Assembly (NCBI GenBank): GCA_023213315.1
Contig: JAKCPI010011581.1
Location: 1-64,000 of the forward strand
DNA length: 64,000 nt
Reading direction: 5' to 3'
DNA from: Euborellia annulipes
Lineage: Eukaryota; Arthropoda; Insecta; Dermaptera; Anisolabididae
Positions 10,814-21,490 of the stretch are shown here, in pieces. The position numbers and the translations under genes were made by a program. The first letter of the stretch is position 1. Each line of letters starts with the position of its first letter. Below the pieces are notes generated by a model, which made no database searches, was not told the origin of the DNA, and saw only the letters and a program-made list of their open reading frames with translations.

Positions 10814-10865
10814 AAATAAATATATAATCAAGTTCTTGTTTAAATTATGGGTTTTTATTTATAAA

Positions 10866-11145
10866 CCACATTTTTATTAATTATTTATTAAAAATATAAA
10901 TACTGTGCATCGTTTCGGCTACTTATTCTGCAATGAAAAATCTTATGCATTTTATGTTAACATTTGTTTTGATGATTGGGAATGAATGTTAGATGACGCT
11001 GGTGTCGTATATAAAATGCACTTAATGGTCCCTTAGAGGTTAGTTCACTTGAGTCTGAACAAGTTAACCGTACTTGAAAATGACTGCAGAATAAGCAGTC
11101 GAAACGTTGTACAGTATTTATATTTTTAATAATTAATTAATACAC
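10866..11145. repeat. Inverted repeat pair with ribozyme-like cores
   Basis: The left and right arms share ATATAAATACTG and its complement around GAAACG. The right core (11073..11108) has a perfect stem GACTGC/GCAGTC before GAAAC and GTT, but CTGAAGA has become TTGAAAA. No clear target duplication was found. Confidence 0.5.
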
Positions 11146-11429
11146 AATTTGGTCTATAATAAAAAACTTCCATAATAATAATACAAACCACAAGCTTTAT
11201 TAACACATTCTTGTTTAAAATTAAAAAAAAATATTTTCTTGTTTAATATCCAGGAGGGAGAAGTTTCTTTACTAATAAAATTCCCAAAATACTTTATCGA
11301 AAGCGTATGACCTCTGGCGGTTCCAAGGAGGCGGTCCATGATCTAGCCACCTGCAAGTTGTTTGAAATAGAATGCAAAGGTGTCGGGAAAAAGAAAACAT
11401 CAAAATTTTTTGTGAACTAGATTATACTA

Positions 11430-11610
11430 TATTGTGCAAATATATTAGCCAGCCTAAGGGCTCCGTCTGATCTTGCTGAAGACTAGAATTCGAGTGTTCG
11501 TTCATGAGTGTCTCCATGCAAATATTTATTATACCAGTCGAAGGACTGCCACTGAACTCTATCCTGCCCTGAAGATGGCCGGATGTGAGACTTATCCAAA
11601 TATTTGCACA
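11430..11610 (+). repeat. Ribozyme-family fragment related to 16.5-17.0 kb
   Basis: CCTGAAGATGGCCGG is followed by CAAATATTTGC, so the GAAAT of the relative at 16593 is CAAAT here. The segment GAGTGTTCGTTCATGAGTG matches the nested foldback at 16.7 kb. It is degraded. Confidence 0.45.
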
Positions 11611-11749
11611 ATATACATGTTGTATAAAGAGGTTTCAAAAAAATTGAACTTTTTTTATTTCTCCGGACATCTCATCGTATGCATCCAGAGCTTGTGAAAA
11701 CGCGTTTTATTTATTTTGCAATAAATACAGGGTGCGACAGCTTAACTTC

Positions 11750-11857
11750 CTTTTACTTTCTCTTATCGTATATATGAAATATATAGAGAGAGAAAGTATT
11801 GCGATCTTGTCAAAAAATTCGATGTCGAGATTTTGATAGATATACATGTTTTGAGGC
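11750..11857 (+). repeat. Family X left end
   Basis: The terminal palindrome (TTACTTTCTCTTATCG around TA repeats, GAGAGAAAGTATTG) is followed by ATTCGATGTCGAGATTTTGA. The element is then cut by another repeat at 11858. Its downstream middle resumes near 12555. Confidence 0.65.
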
Positions 11858-12425
11858 AAGGGCGGATTCAGGGGGTAATTACCCCCACCCCCCGAGATTT
11901 GAGAAAAATATTTTTTTTTTGACAATTAAATTTTATTTTAAATATAAAATTTTAAAAATTAATACTTAAAAATTTGATTTATATATATAATATAAATTGG
12001 GGGACCCGAACATATGAATTTTGGATGTTTGTGGTGGGTTTGTTAAATAAATAAGTTAGATATAAAAGAAAAATAAAAATTAGGAGAAATAGTTGTGGAA
12101 CAAAATTATATTTCATGTTTAGATTTTTATTTTAATTTGAATTAAAATATCAGTAAATTTTGTGGAGGAGAGTGAGGATTGATTAAAAAATTTAAATTTG
12201 AAAAAATAAATATATATTATAATGATTGGGAAAATGTTGGGGTGTTAGTTTTATAGAAAAGGGGGGGGGGGGGGTATATATATATATATATATAAATATA
12301 AAATATTATATATAGGCCTATATAAAATATATATATTCTAGTGAACAAGTACAGAATGCACCTTTAAATTACCGAAAGAAAGAAAAAATTGTGTGTCGTG
12401 CTGTCGTGCGACCGGTCACACCAGA
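11858..12425 (-). repeat. Nested repeat sharing ends with 33845..34090
   Basis: On the minus strand it starts with TCTGGTGTGACCGGTCGCAC, passes TTTCGGTAATTTAAAGG and ATTCTGTACTTGTT, and ends GGGGGTAATTACCCCC. The same order is on the plus strand at 33845..34090. Its first end is a family X hairpin arm, so the family seems to have captured that end. Confidence 0.45.
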
Positions 12426-12554
12426 CAACCCCCCCCCCCTCTCAAACCCCCCTTGTTTTGGGGTCCCCCCTTCCAAAAAAAAGGTCCCCCAAAAGGTTTT
12501 GTTTGTTTTTTTTTGTGGTTGGGGTAACGATTTTTAGCATGATGACATGAGATA

Positions 12555-12979
12555 CTGGATTTAAATTTTATATTTAAGTTAGGTACCCTCCCGGAAACTC
12601 AAAATAAGCTTTTGAACAAAATCGGCCAAAAAGTACTAGTACTTTACTGATGTACTTTTTTAGTTTTTTTCGATTTTCTCAAAATTCGCTCCAACGATTT
12701 TGTTTAAAGTTCATAAATCAATTTAATTAACGATTGATCTCGTCTCTGAAAAACCTCGAGTACTAGTACTTATGTACTTTTTTAGTTTTTTCCAATTTTC
12801 TCAAAAATTTAAGATTTATTTCAAATTTTAAGGAACAATATGAAATTAAGCTGGGTTTTGTCTTTGGGATTCTTCAGGTACTAGTACTTTACTGAGGTAT
12901 AATACTTTTTAGTTTTTTCAATTTTATCAAAAAAAAAAAAAAAAAACACCGAGCTCCAGCTCGGTCATCCAGGAACTAA
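12555..12979 (+). mobile_element. Helitron-like 3' end with threefold internal repeat
   Basis: A perfect hairpin (ACCGAGCT, CC loop, AGCTCGGT, 12948..12965) is followed after 10 nt by CTAA, with T next: the Helitron 3' signature and A-T target. Upstream, TACTAGTACTT...GTACTTTTTTAGTTTTTT occurs three times at roughly 130-bp spacing. The same module is in family X, so the 5' boundary is unclear. Confidence 0.55.
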
Positions 12980-13890
12980 TTGTAAACGAATTTAGAATAG
13001 GCTAATTTTGAAAATTATTTCATAGATGAACTGAAAAATTTATTATTATATCATTTTATATAGTAAGAAAATTGATTTATTTAGTAAAGAATAATATAAT
13101 ATAACCCGTTTGATCTATTTTAGCTCATCGAACGCTGACGGCGAAGAAGTCAAACTTCTTTTTGGATTGAAATATCACTTGTTCAAAAAGTGTTCAGATG
13201 GCGATGGCATAATTCTTAACATGGAGATTTATTGGACCGTATTTCATGGATCCCCCATTTACACTCACACACACTGAGTAAGTAGAAAGATAACCAGCGG
13301 AATCTCTCTTTGTCTTTTGACCATTTATTCTATTCACTAAATAAAGAACCTTCTCCCCACCATCGCATTGAGGTGGAGTTGTACCGTTTTAGGACCAGTG
13401 CCAAAAATAAACACACAACAAAACGTTTTCAATTTACTAGGAGGTTCGATTTCTGGTTTATCAAGTGATTAATGAATATTAACTGAATAAAATCGGTTGG
13501 TTTAGATTACAAATTTTAATTCTTCGTATATAAACCTAGGAGTCTTTTTATTTTTAAAAGGACCTTCGCTCGATAAAAGAGTAGATTGATTCTTATCAAA
13601 TTTATCGATGACAATATTTTTTAAAAGATGATATTTCTATTGTAAAATTTTATCCTTTAACCCATTCTTTGTTATAAACTCCATAAAAAATAAGATTTGA
13701 AAGAAATTTTATTTCATATTAGACATAACAATTTAATTTAACTTTTTCTAAATTTATATATACAGTATACAGTATTTTATCTGTGTTATAATAAAAATTA
13801 TTTCCTGAACTATGATTTTAAATGGTTTCACCTTTTAACCCTCTTTAAAGAAAATTTTGTGGATTGTGAAAATTTAACTCTCATATAAAA
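12980..13890. other. AT-rich stretch, nothing recognised
   Basis: A slightly GC-richer patch lies at 13120..13400 (TAGCTCATCGAACGCTGACG onward). No coding frame there is convincing and no repeat relative was seen. Confidence 0.35.
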
Positions 13891-13894
13891 TAAA

Positions 13895-14270
13895 TCTTAT
13901 ACTATTAAACGAGCAATGTAAGTTTGTTTGTTTATATGTAAGCATATCAGTTCTCGAAAACGGCTCAAACGATTTTTTTTTAAATTTTAAATTATATTTG
14001 CTGTCCCAATATGAAATTGTGCTCGCGTTTGGGAACTAGGTAAAATTCGGGTAGTCACTACTAGTGATGTACTTTTTTAGTTTTTCCAATTTTCTTGAAA
14101 TTTGCTTTAAAGATTTCTTTCAAATTTTAAATATTTTCTTATTTCTTTTATACAAATTAAATTGCGCCCCTCGAGTAGGCCTACCAGAACTTTACTGGTG
14201 TACTTTTTTAGATTTTTTTTCCAATTTTGTCAAAAAAAAAAAGACTACGGCTTGGTCAACCCGGAACTGA
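13895..14270 (+). mobile_element. Degraded Helitron-like element
   Basis: The start TCTTATACTATTAAACGAGC resembles Helitron 5' ends. The 3' end GGAACTGA matches CTRR. It carries two copies of the GTACTTTTTTAG module also seen at 12.6 kb. The 3' hairpin is damaged and the base after CTGA is C rather than T. Confidence 0.4.
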
Positions 14271-14334
14271 CATATTAAATAGATTTATAAAAATAGAAGA
14301 TGAAATAAAAACAAGACTTGTTTTCGGCCTGAAT

Positions 14335-14400
14335 TATTTTATTTACCTATGTCGACGTTTCGGGGACTAAACGTCACCCATCTTCAGGATAAAGATGTTA
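14335..14400 (-). ncRNA. Hammerhead-like ribozyme motif
   Basis: The core on the minus strand is 14354..14387: CTGAAGA, T, stem II GGG(T)GAC against GTCCCC with one bulge, GAAAC, GTC. Downstream, ATTCAGGCCGAAAAC looks like the second half of another copy. No inverted partner is visible. Confidence 0.6.
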
Positions 14401-14629
14401 AAAAATTCTTGGCACTGTCTCCTTCAGTTGTTAGTTAAGTAAGAATTTTAGTATATTTTGGAATATACAAATTCATCTGAATGAATATATACTGAGCCAC
14501 CATCAGAGTTAATGCAAGGCCTCGTACTGTATTTTCTAAAATGTAATAAGATTCTTACTTAGCTAAGATACTTACCTAGCATAACACTATCACAAATTCT
14601 CCTAGATCTTAGTGACAAAACCAAACCTC

Positions 14630-14770
14630 TGAGACATCCACTGACCTAATTTGGAGACCAGCAAGACTGCAACCCTGTAAACAACTCTTCTATTCCCCTA
14701 CTTACTATTACTAAACCCACACTCTTGAAATTAATTCCACAAGAAGGGCTGAAAAATTTCCCAGCTATGC
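14630..14770 (+). repeat. Degraded ribozyme-family fragment related to 38.5 kb
   Basis: It shares GGAGACCAGCAAGACTGC, GTAAACAAC and CCCACACTCTTGAAA with 38535..38636. The ribozyme part is no longer intact (GGGCTGAAAAATT in place of the GCC GAAAC region). Confidence 0.45.
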
Positions 14771-14847
14771 TTCTTTTGCTCCTATAGTTCTAAAAATATT
14801 TTCAATCTATAAAACTAAGAGTTCGCAAGCTTGGCTATGGTCGCAGA

Positions 14848-15105
14848 TATCGTCTGCTGAGAATCATAGTGGCGAAAGTCTGAAAATTCAATTTTTTAGC
14901 TAAGCCTACCAAACGTTGTTAAAACGTCTTCTCTTTTGAGTGCCAAAATGGCGAAAATATATTTCTATTCCCTGCTATTGATTCTAGCCTATTCATTTAT
15001 TGCCCGGTTATTTAAATATTTATATATGTTTATAAAACTTTCAAACGCCTTTTCTCGAATTGTTGAATTTCGGACTTTAGCCACTATGATTCTCAACAGG
15101 CGATA
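14848..15105. mobile_element. MITE of the CAGCAGGCGATA family
   Basis: The left end ATCGTCTGCTGAGAATCATA and right end TATGATTCTCAACAGGCGAT are inverted repeats of about 30 bp. Copies lie at 2668 (partial), 41290 and 63124. The 84-codon ORF starting at 14936 reads across the element and is not conserved in them. Confidence 0.7.
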
Positions 15106-15109
15106 TAGG

Positions 15110-15111
15110 CC

Positions 15112-15145
<34 letters not shown>

Positions 15146-16320
15146 TCTAAATTTTTTTTCTTTAATCATTTATATAAGCTACATGCTTGAACACTGCCTT
15201 TTTTTGTGTATTAAAATATTATAATAAATTTAAAACATGCCCTTGGGATATAAAATATCAAGCAAATTCATTCATCAACGTCCGTCATTTTATCCTTGAA
15301 TGTTTGTTAAGAGAGAAATTTATTTTATAAGATAAAAGCAAAAGTAGTTGTTAAATATTTAATGCACTAGCTGAACTAAAAGAAAGATAAGAAATCTCTT
15401 ATATTAAATGTTTTATTAGAATTCATAAATCCCTCATATTGTTTGGACTTTGAAAAATTGACATAAATCTTCTAAAATATCCTTATAATAATGTATATTT
15501 CTTTTCTCACAAGATTAAAATATTAATGAAACAGGTGATGGTTAGAGTCAATAAAAAGTAATTTCTTTTATGTTAACGTTCTTCACGATATAAAAATTGT
15601 CAATGCGTTAGATGTTTGCTCATGAGTGTGTTATTTAAATGAAAAAAATTGATAATTTTTTTTCATATATACTAGAGTAGTTTCTTTAATTTATTTCTTG
15701 CCATCTCTGTTCTTTTGTCACATTTTACAAAAGTACAAATATTATACTGACAACTATTATATTGACAATTTTTAGCTTTGAACCGAAAAGTCATATTAGA
15801 AAACTACTTTTTATTATTAATCTTGGGAGAGAAAAAAATTTTATTTCTACCAAAATATTAGGACTTTCTTTTATTTAAGTATAATTGGAGACTAATCTCT
15901 TCTTTTTCACTAAACCTCATATTTTTGAAAAAAACTGAATATCCCAATTACGTCCAGATCCCAATTTCGATGGGGGGGGGGGGGGAGGCGAGCCCAAGGT
16001 AGAAGCAACCATTCATTACGATAAACTGTTAATGTTGTAATACTATGGAAATGTATAAAAGAATTTAGTCTTTCAATCTTGGCCAGTGCTGTTGTTTTGG
16101 GCCCATTTGCCACAAAATAAAAATACAGCCCATGCACTTACGACAATTCTCATATATACATCTAATGGCATATGCAAATTTAATCATTTATTTTTGTATG
16201 AACCAAAATATATCTATCTAAGCAACATTAACAGTTTATCGTAAGTGTTTTGTTTTTATACAAAAATACTTGTTAAGATTGTTTGTATTTTGCCTAATTA
16301 ACGCCAAATAAAATTTTTCA
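15110..16320. other. AT-rich stretch, nothing recognised
   Basis: It holds a (TA)n run at 15114..15139 and a G-run at 15974..15985. No element ends or coding sequence can be supported. Confidence 0.4.
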
Positions 16321-16333
16321 ATGACTGTAGGTC

Positions 16334-16400
16334 CAGAAGATGGGATCTATGTGATTCCGAAACGTCGACGATAATTAAATAAAGTTTCTTTATCACTTGC
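16334..16400 (+). ncRNA. Hammerhead-like motif, one core change
   Basis: The core is 16334..16366: CAGAAGA (U4 changed to A), T, a 6-bp stem II (GGGATC against GATTCC), GAAAC, GTC. GTC before and GAC after give a 3-bp stem I. The core change probably reduces activity. A possible degraded tail (complement GATGGCTGAGAGG) lies at about 16430..16450. Confidence 0.5.
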
Positions 16401-16445
16401 TGACTGCCTACATCTACCTAATCCTAATAATTACCTCTCAGCCAT

Positions 16446-16493
16446 CGAATTTCTATAAAGATGATAATGATAATAATTTCTATAAAGATGATG
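16446..16493 (+). repeat. Short tandem duplication
   Basis: AATTTCTATAAAGATGAT occurs twice, separated by AATGATAAT. Confidence 0.7.
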
Positions 16494-16511
16494 GGATAAT
16501 ATATGAATTGT

Positions 16512-17058
16512 TGCTGGTTTCACAGGACGATTTAACGGGAGGAATAAAACAGCAAAAATGTCTCAGGAATCACTTTATACCATATATTTGCAAATATTTC
16601 GACCGGCCTAACTGCTGGCCATCTTCAGTGCAGGATCTACAATAATCAGAAGAGCTTAAGTTAATGTGGAGGTTTTTTGTTTTAGTTATTTGGCGATCCC
16701 TCGTCTGATGACTCAAACTTTTGCATGAAGATAAGAGGACGAGCATTCAAGTGTTCGTTCACGAGTGAGAGCTCGTGCGTTTTTAAAAAAAATTTGTTCG
16801 AATCCAAAAACCCACGAGCACTCACTCGTGAACGAACCTTGTATGCTCGTCTTCCACTCCTCTCTACATGCAAAAGTTTGAGACATCAAACGAAGGATCG
16901 CCAAATAACTATGTAAGTTATTGTAGATCCTGCAGTGAAGATGGCCAGGCGTTAAACCAAACGAAATATATGCGAATTCATTTCTGAGAAATTTGTGCTG
17001 TTTTATTTCTCCCGTTAAATCATAAAACTATAAAGTTTGTAAAACCTCCACCAATTTT
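16512..17058. mobile_element. Foldback within a foldback, with ribozyme motif
   Basis: The outer arms pair (TGTAGATCCTGCA and complement, AAAACCTCCAC and complement, ATTTAACGGGAG and complement). An inner foldback, about 16686..16912, has arms of over 100 bp (TAGTTATTTGGCGATCC and complement, GAACGAACACTTGAATGC-like). The inner one probably inserted into the spacer of the outer one. Confidence 0.6.
16593..16628 (-). ncRNA. Hammerhead-like motif with AUU triplet
   Basis: On the minus strand it reads CTGAAGA, T, a 4-bp stem II (GGCC against GGCC), then GAAAT and ATT. The short stem III is changed from C-G to U-A, so pairing is kept. The opposite arm copy (from 16929) is degraded. Confidence 0.5.
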
Positions 17059-17059
17059 A

Positions 17060-17770
17060 TTATTTAACTAAATTATTTTAAATAATATTTCTCTTTACAT
17101 TGAATAATTTGAATTCCCAAACATTTCACATATAAGCCCATGATCTCTTTTGTTGTTTCGGTTTTCTATCAATGTTTAATGTAAATAATCCTAAAATAAA
17201 TAAAGTTGGATTATTCTTACTCTTGTTTTCACTGAGCAGATATGATAAATAATTTTGATGTTATGGCTTTCCATGATCTATTGATTTATTTAATAAAAGA
17301 CCGAATACATATAAATTGTTTAAAGTTCACCTGAATTTATATTAAAATAAAAGAATTATAATAATAAAAATATTTAATTAAGCGATTAATAGATTATCAC
17401 TTCAATAGAAGCTTTGAGAAATAAAATTGTTTGAAAAATGCTATTTTTTTTAATTAAAAAATTCTATTATTTCTATAGGTCATCTAGTCGGGGTTGAGAG
17501 ATATTTAATCTTGTTGACAAACATCTTGTTGGGAGTCAGATCTAATTTTATTTATATGATGAACACTTTGAGTTATACTTAAAATTTTATCCGCTTATCA
17601 AAGCTTGTATTTGTGGATTTATTTTGATTTGCCATCTATTTTTAATTATTGCCAATAAAAATTTTATATACAGGTGTATTTGATATTCCTATATGTTTAG
17701 TTTTTTAATATTAATACTTGATAACAATTGAAAAAAAAATTTAGACAAGATAATTTTTTTTAAATGATAA
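17060..17770. other. AT-rich stretch, nothing recognised
   Basis: No element ends, tRNA-like boxes or coding frames are convincing here. Confidence 0.4.
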
Positions 17771-17783
17771 AATATAAATTATA

Positions 17784-18053
17784 TTGTAATATTGGGGTTG
17801 CGAGGATGCAGCCAAAGAGATTTTGGACAAATGAAAATACCAATTCCAATAAGAGACGTTTCGGCGAAAATTTTATTTTGCCAGTCGTTCAGGAATTTTC
17901 ATGTTTATATTTAATATGGACATGTGTCATTTGGCCAAGTCGGTTTTTTAAAAATTCAATTTCGAGGGCAATGGCTCAGAGAGTTTCGAAGTAAATGATG
18001 GCTGCATCCTTGCAACCCAACATTACAATATCTACAGCCACTAACTCAACCAC
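17784..18053. mobile_element. Inverted ribozyme element E3 with 11-bp duplication
   Basis: TATAAATTATA is duplicated at 17773..17783 and 18054..18064. The arms begin TTGTAAT and include GGATGCAGCCA. The right side has a tail whose complement reads GTTAGTGGCTGTAGATA. A ribozyme-like motif with an altered core (CTGAACGA) and GAAAC GTC is at 17855..17892 on the minus strand; its stem GGC/GCC and AAAA/TTTT is kept. Confidence 0.7.
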
Positions 18054-18088
18054 TATAAATTATAATTTCTATCTTTTTCTTGTTTTAG

Positions 18089-18180
18089 ATAATGAATATA
18101 TAAGGCCAATAAGTATGGAAAAAAACTCCAAAGAAAATATGAATGGCATCCAGAAACGGCGACTAATTAGCTCGATATAA
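18089..18180 (+). CDS. Possible terminal exon
   Basis: A strong acceptor (TTTTTCTTGTTTTAG) is followed by 29 open codons to TAA (includes NEYIRPISMEKNSKENM). It starts with 2 nt of a split codon. The composition is protein-like, but I recognise no family and see no upstream exon. It could equally be chance in AT-rich DNA. Confidence 0.2.
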
Positions 18181-18234
18181 ATGACAAATGGATTTCAAAC
18201 CTCATCAAAACTCGCATAAAATGTAAATATAATA

Positions 18235-18436
18235 ACCAATGAAGTACGTGGCTGTTGATTTATATACAAGAAAGGAAGCAGTAGCAGCCAAAAATTAAAG
18301 CCTCCGATTTTATTACAATTAACGAGACGTTTCGAGAAAACTTCATTTTCATGATGAGAAAATAAAGTTTTCTCGAAACGTCTCGTTAATTGTAATAAAA
18401 TCGGAGGCTTTAATTTTTGGCTGCTTCCTTCCTTGT
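18235..18436. mobile_element. Inverted ribozyme element E4 with 14-bp duplication
   Basis: ATGTAAATATAATA is repeated at 18221..18234 and 18437..18450. A 30-nt left tail contains TACGTGGCTGTTGATTT. The arms (TACAAG, AGGAAGCAG, GCAGCCAAAAATTAAAGCC) pair over about 80 bp. The second core, 18350..18382 on the plus strand, reads CATGATGA, stem GAGAAAA/TTTTCTC, GAAAC, GTC, with one inserted base in CTGATGA. Confidence 0.75.
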
Positions 18437-18594
18437 ATGTAAATATAATACTTTATTCTTCAAATATTAGAAACTTTTAATTTTCTAATGTTAACGAAGT
18501 GGTTTGTAATTTGAGCTTATTTTTAAATCCGTTTTTATACTTACCTAAACCCATATAAAAACAATTAAAATACGGAAATCTTATAAACCAGGAT

Positions 18595-19085
18595 TGCAAG
18601 ACATATCCTATACAAACTACGTGTCGACATATATTTAGTTTAAGCCGATATTTTAGAATTCAAGATGTAAAATTATGAACATGGGAAAATATTTATATTT
18701 TGTTACCATTTCTTTCCTATGAAGTACAAGAATAAAGTGGTCTTCAAACAATTTTGAGGGGAAAATGAGAATATACATTTTAAAAACCATCTAAAAAAAT
18801 AATTGATTTTTGAATTTTAATAATAATCGTTACAGCGAATTTGGAGAAAATCGAGAAAAACTGAAAAAGTGCATCAGTAAAGTACTAGTACTTTTTTGGC
18901 CGATTTTGTTTAAAAACTTATTTTCACGCCTTAGTGAGGTGCTTAACTTATATATAAAATTTCAAACCCGTAGCTCTTATCATTTTTAGATATTTTGTTT
19001 ACAAACAAACACACTCAGGAGACCTAAAAACGTGTATATCCATCAAAATCTCGACATCGAATTTTTGACATGAATCCAATTTAAA
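18595..19085 (-). repeat. Family X copy, hairpin end lost
   Basis: Reading toward higher coordinates it has GTGTCGACATATATTTAGTTT, GATGTAAAAT, the AGTACTAGTACTTTTTTGGC module, CTTAACTTATATATAAAATT, and ends ATCTCGACATCGAATTTTTG. The terminal hairpin and the palindrome at the other end are missing. Confidence 0.6.
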
Positions 19086-19089
19086 ATAC

Positions 19090-20108
19090 TTTAAAATACC
19101 CCCTACCCTCCATTTGGCATTTCCCTGATAGATGTTTTTTGCAATCTTCAATTCTATTTTAGATTATTAAAAATAAATCAAATGTTTATCAATGATAAAA
19201 TGCTCTTACTTAAAAAAAGTAGATATTTATACATTTATTTTGTATTTATTCTGTTTTTTCTTACCTTTGAAGAAACCCTAAGTGAAAAAACAACATCATC
19301 AATATTTTATTCTAATGGAAATTTAATATACTACTTTTTTTTCTGTAGTTGACGAGTAAAAAAGATTTTGCGTTAGGTAGTATTCTCTACGATTGCCATA
19401 TGCTTGTCCGCCCGTCTGTCTGTTTGTCTCCAAGGAATCGAAGAAAAAGACGAAAGAAGAAGGAAAAAAGAAGAGTAAAAGATTTATCGCTGCGATTCGA
19501 TTGCTATTGGAACGTAAAAGACTACTACCCACTATTAAGGGGAACACTGACGGACGTTTGAAATTTCCTCTCTAATGGAAATTCAACTCCCAGCCAATCA
19601 CAAATTAATCTCTCTTTTATATATATTACTTTAAATTCGAGACATGTTCTATTTAATGTTAATGTAAAAAGGGGTCATAAAAAAAGAAGGATTTTCTATT
19701 TTATTAAAAACTAAATTTGAAAAAGTGAAAAAAAGTTCAGATTTATTATTCATGACTTTACGAAATAAGAAAAAATATTAAAAGTGATTAAATTACATAT
19801 TTCATTGAAATGAAATTTTATTATTTCATAAAATTCATAAAACTTTTTTTTTTTTTTTTTTGTATTTCATAACAATAGAAACAGAAAAGTCCTATAGTAA
19901 AATAGCAGTATTGGTCTTTATGATTGTATAGTATCAATATATTTTTTATTCAATTTTCACAACTTCAAGAGTATGTACAAGTACAGTCTCTCCCTTACGT
20001 TTTCACATGTGATTAATTTATTGTTTTTATTTTTTTTACATATATAAAAAAATTTTTAAAGGTTTTCTTGGTTGACACCTTAGAAAATTATAAAAACAAA
20101 TAAGGTCA
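19090..20108. other. AT-rich stretch with one open segment
   Basis: From 19349 there are 70 codons to TGA at 19559..19561, directly after an acceptor (CTTTTTTTTCTGTAG). The product is Lys/Arg-rich in the middle and ends CYWNVKDYYPLLRGTLTDV. I recognise no family; it may be chance or an exon. The rest is AT-rich. Confidence 0.25.
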
Positions 20109-20110
20109 AT

Positions 20111-20374
20111 TTAAAAAGAAGATAAAAAAATAAGAATTCAGTGGGATATTTTGAAATGATTGCATATACATAAACAAGTTGTGTGTTCTGTACATCTTTT
20201 CCAAGCATCACCATATCCGTTGTATTGATGCAAAAAAAATTTTTGTGATGGATGCATAAATACAACGGATGCACTGATGCTCTGAATAGATGTACAGAAG
20301 ACACAACTTGTTTATGTATATGCAATCATTTCAAAATATCCCACTGAATTCTTATTTTTTTATCTTCTTTTCAA
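20111..20374. mobile_element. Foldback MITE with arms over 100 bp
   Basis: The arms AAGATAAAAAAATAAGAATT...ACAAGTTGTGT and their complement are almost identical. The spacer contains a smaller inverted pair (CATCCGTTGTA-type). It has no coding capacity and its superfamily is unknown. Confidence 0.7.
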
Positions 20375-20459
20375 AATGGCTAATTACTGGTCCCTGGCCA
20401 TTACTGAGGTGCTTACCTTAAATAACATTTAAAAAAACGCATGAATAGGACCAGGGCCA

Positions 20460-20560
20460 CTGAGAGCCATGCGGGCCCCGGGGCTGTATATTACAGTGGC
20501 CCAGCGAGGGGGGATCATGCCCCGGGAGCTACTCGCAAAGGGCCCCACATGATCCGCAAA
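20460..20560. repeat. GC-rich hAT-like end fragment
   Basis: CAGTGGCCCAGCGAGGGGGG resembles the CAGNGGCG-type ends of other elements here, followed by GATCATGCCCCGGG. No matching opposite end was found. Confidence 0.3.
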
Positions 20561-20695
20561 ACAAAAAATTTTTTAATATTAAATTAAATATTTACTTTTT
20601 TATTGTTTTAAAACCTACGTGTTTTTAAAATATTTCTTTATGTAAAATAAATAATAGGTAAATAGGATCTTTTGAACTAATTCTAGATAATCATA

Positions 20696-20939
20696 TCGAC
20701 GTTCTAATTAGTAAAGTGCCTAAATCTATTTTTGTTTATTTTTCAGGAGAGCCAAAAAACATTTCATTGTCATTGTTAGAGCCACTGTTAAACACTTTTG
20801 GTGAGGCAACTTTTCGAACTGAAAAATTTGAATTACGCTCTTATCCAGTTCAGGGCATAAGGAGAATGATAACAGAAAATACAAAAAAATGATTTTCGAA
20901 AAAAAGTGGAGTGAGGCACTTTTCTAATTAGAGCGTCGA
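20696..20939. mobile_element. MITE with TCGACG ends, uninterrupted copy
   Basis: Ends TCGACGTTCTAATTAG and CTAATTAGAGCGTCGA are inverted, with TA on both sides. It is homologous throughout to 49594..50258, which carries an extra insertion, so this copy shows the empty site. Confidence 0.75.
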
Positions 20940-21177
20940 TATAAATCTAGTCTTGTTTTCTCAACTACATTTTTTGTCTCAAATCTAAAGCCTAGCTTGA
21001 GCCTATGACTTTATTTAATTTATCCCTTCTGTATCTGTCTGAAGACCTATATACAGTGTTATTACAAATGATTGAAGCGATTTCATAGCTCGACAATAAC
21101 TTTATTATTTGACATATTGTCACAGGGCTTTGCACACACATAGAAAAACCCAAAAAGTTTTTTTTTTTGGCATTTAC

Positions 21178-21300
21178 AAATGTTCGATATGTGCCTCTCT
21201 AGTGATTCTGCAGACATCAAGCCGATAATCAAATTCGTCCCACACTCTGCCCAGCATGTCCCTTTCAATTGTTCAAAAGCACTGTTGATGCGAGCTCGCA
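21178..21300 (-). pseudogene. Transposase C-terminal remnant, left arm
   Basis: One minus frame includes RVWDEFDYRLDVCRITREA and stops two codons after IEH. This is the familiar C-terminus of a group of Tc1/mariner-superfamily transposases. A frameshift separates it from the upstream LRARINSAFE part. All catalytic regions are missing. Confidence 0.55.
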
Positions 21301-21366
21301 GTTCTGGCTAGTTTCTTGGTAAAGGAGGTGTAAATACAGGTTGGTGCCCCAATCCAGAAACGTGGC

Positions 21367-21490
21367 AGAACTGCGAGCTCGCATCAACAGTGCTTTTGAA
21401 TACATTGAAAGGGACATGCTGCGCCGAGTGTAAGACGAAGTTTATTATCGGCTTGATGTCTTCAGAATCACTAGAGTGGCACAAAAAAAA
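21367..21490 (+). pseudogene. Transposase C-terminal remnant, right arm
   Basis: It is the inverted counterpart of the left arm, reading ELRARINSAFE then IERDMLRRV, a stop in place of the conserved Trp, and YYRLDVFRITRVA. It differs from the other arm by several substitutions, so the two have diverged. Confidence 0.55.
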
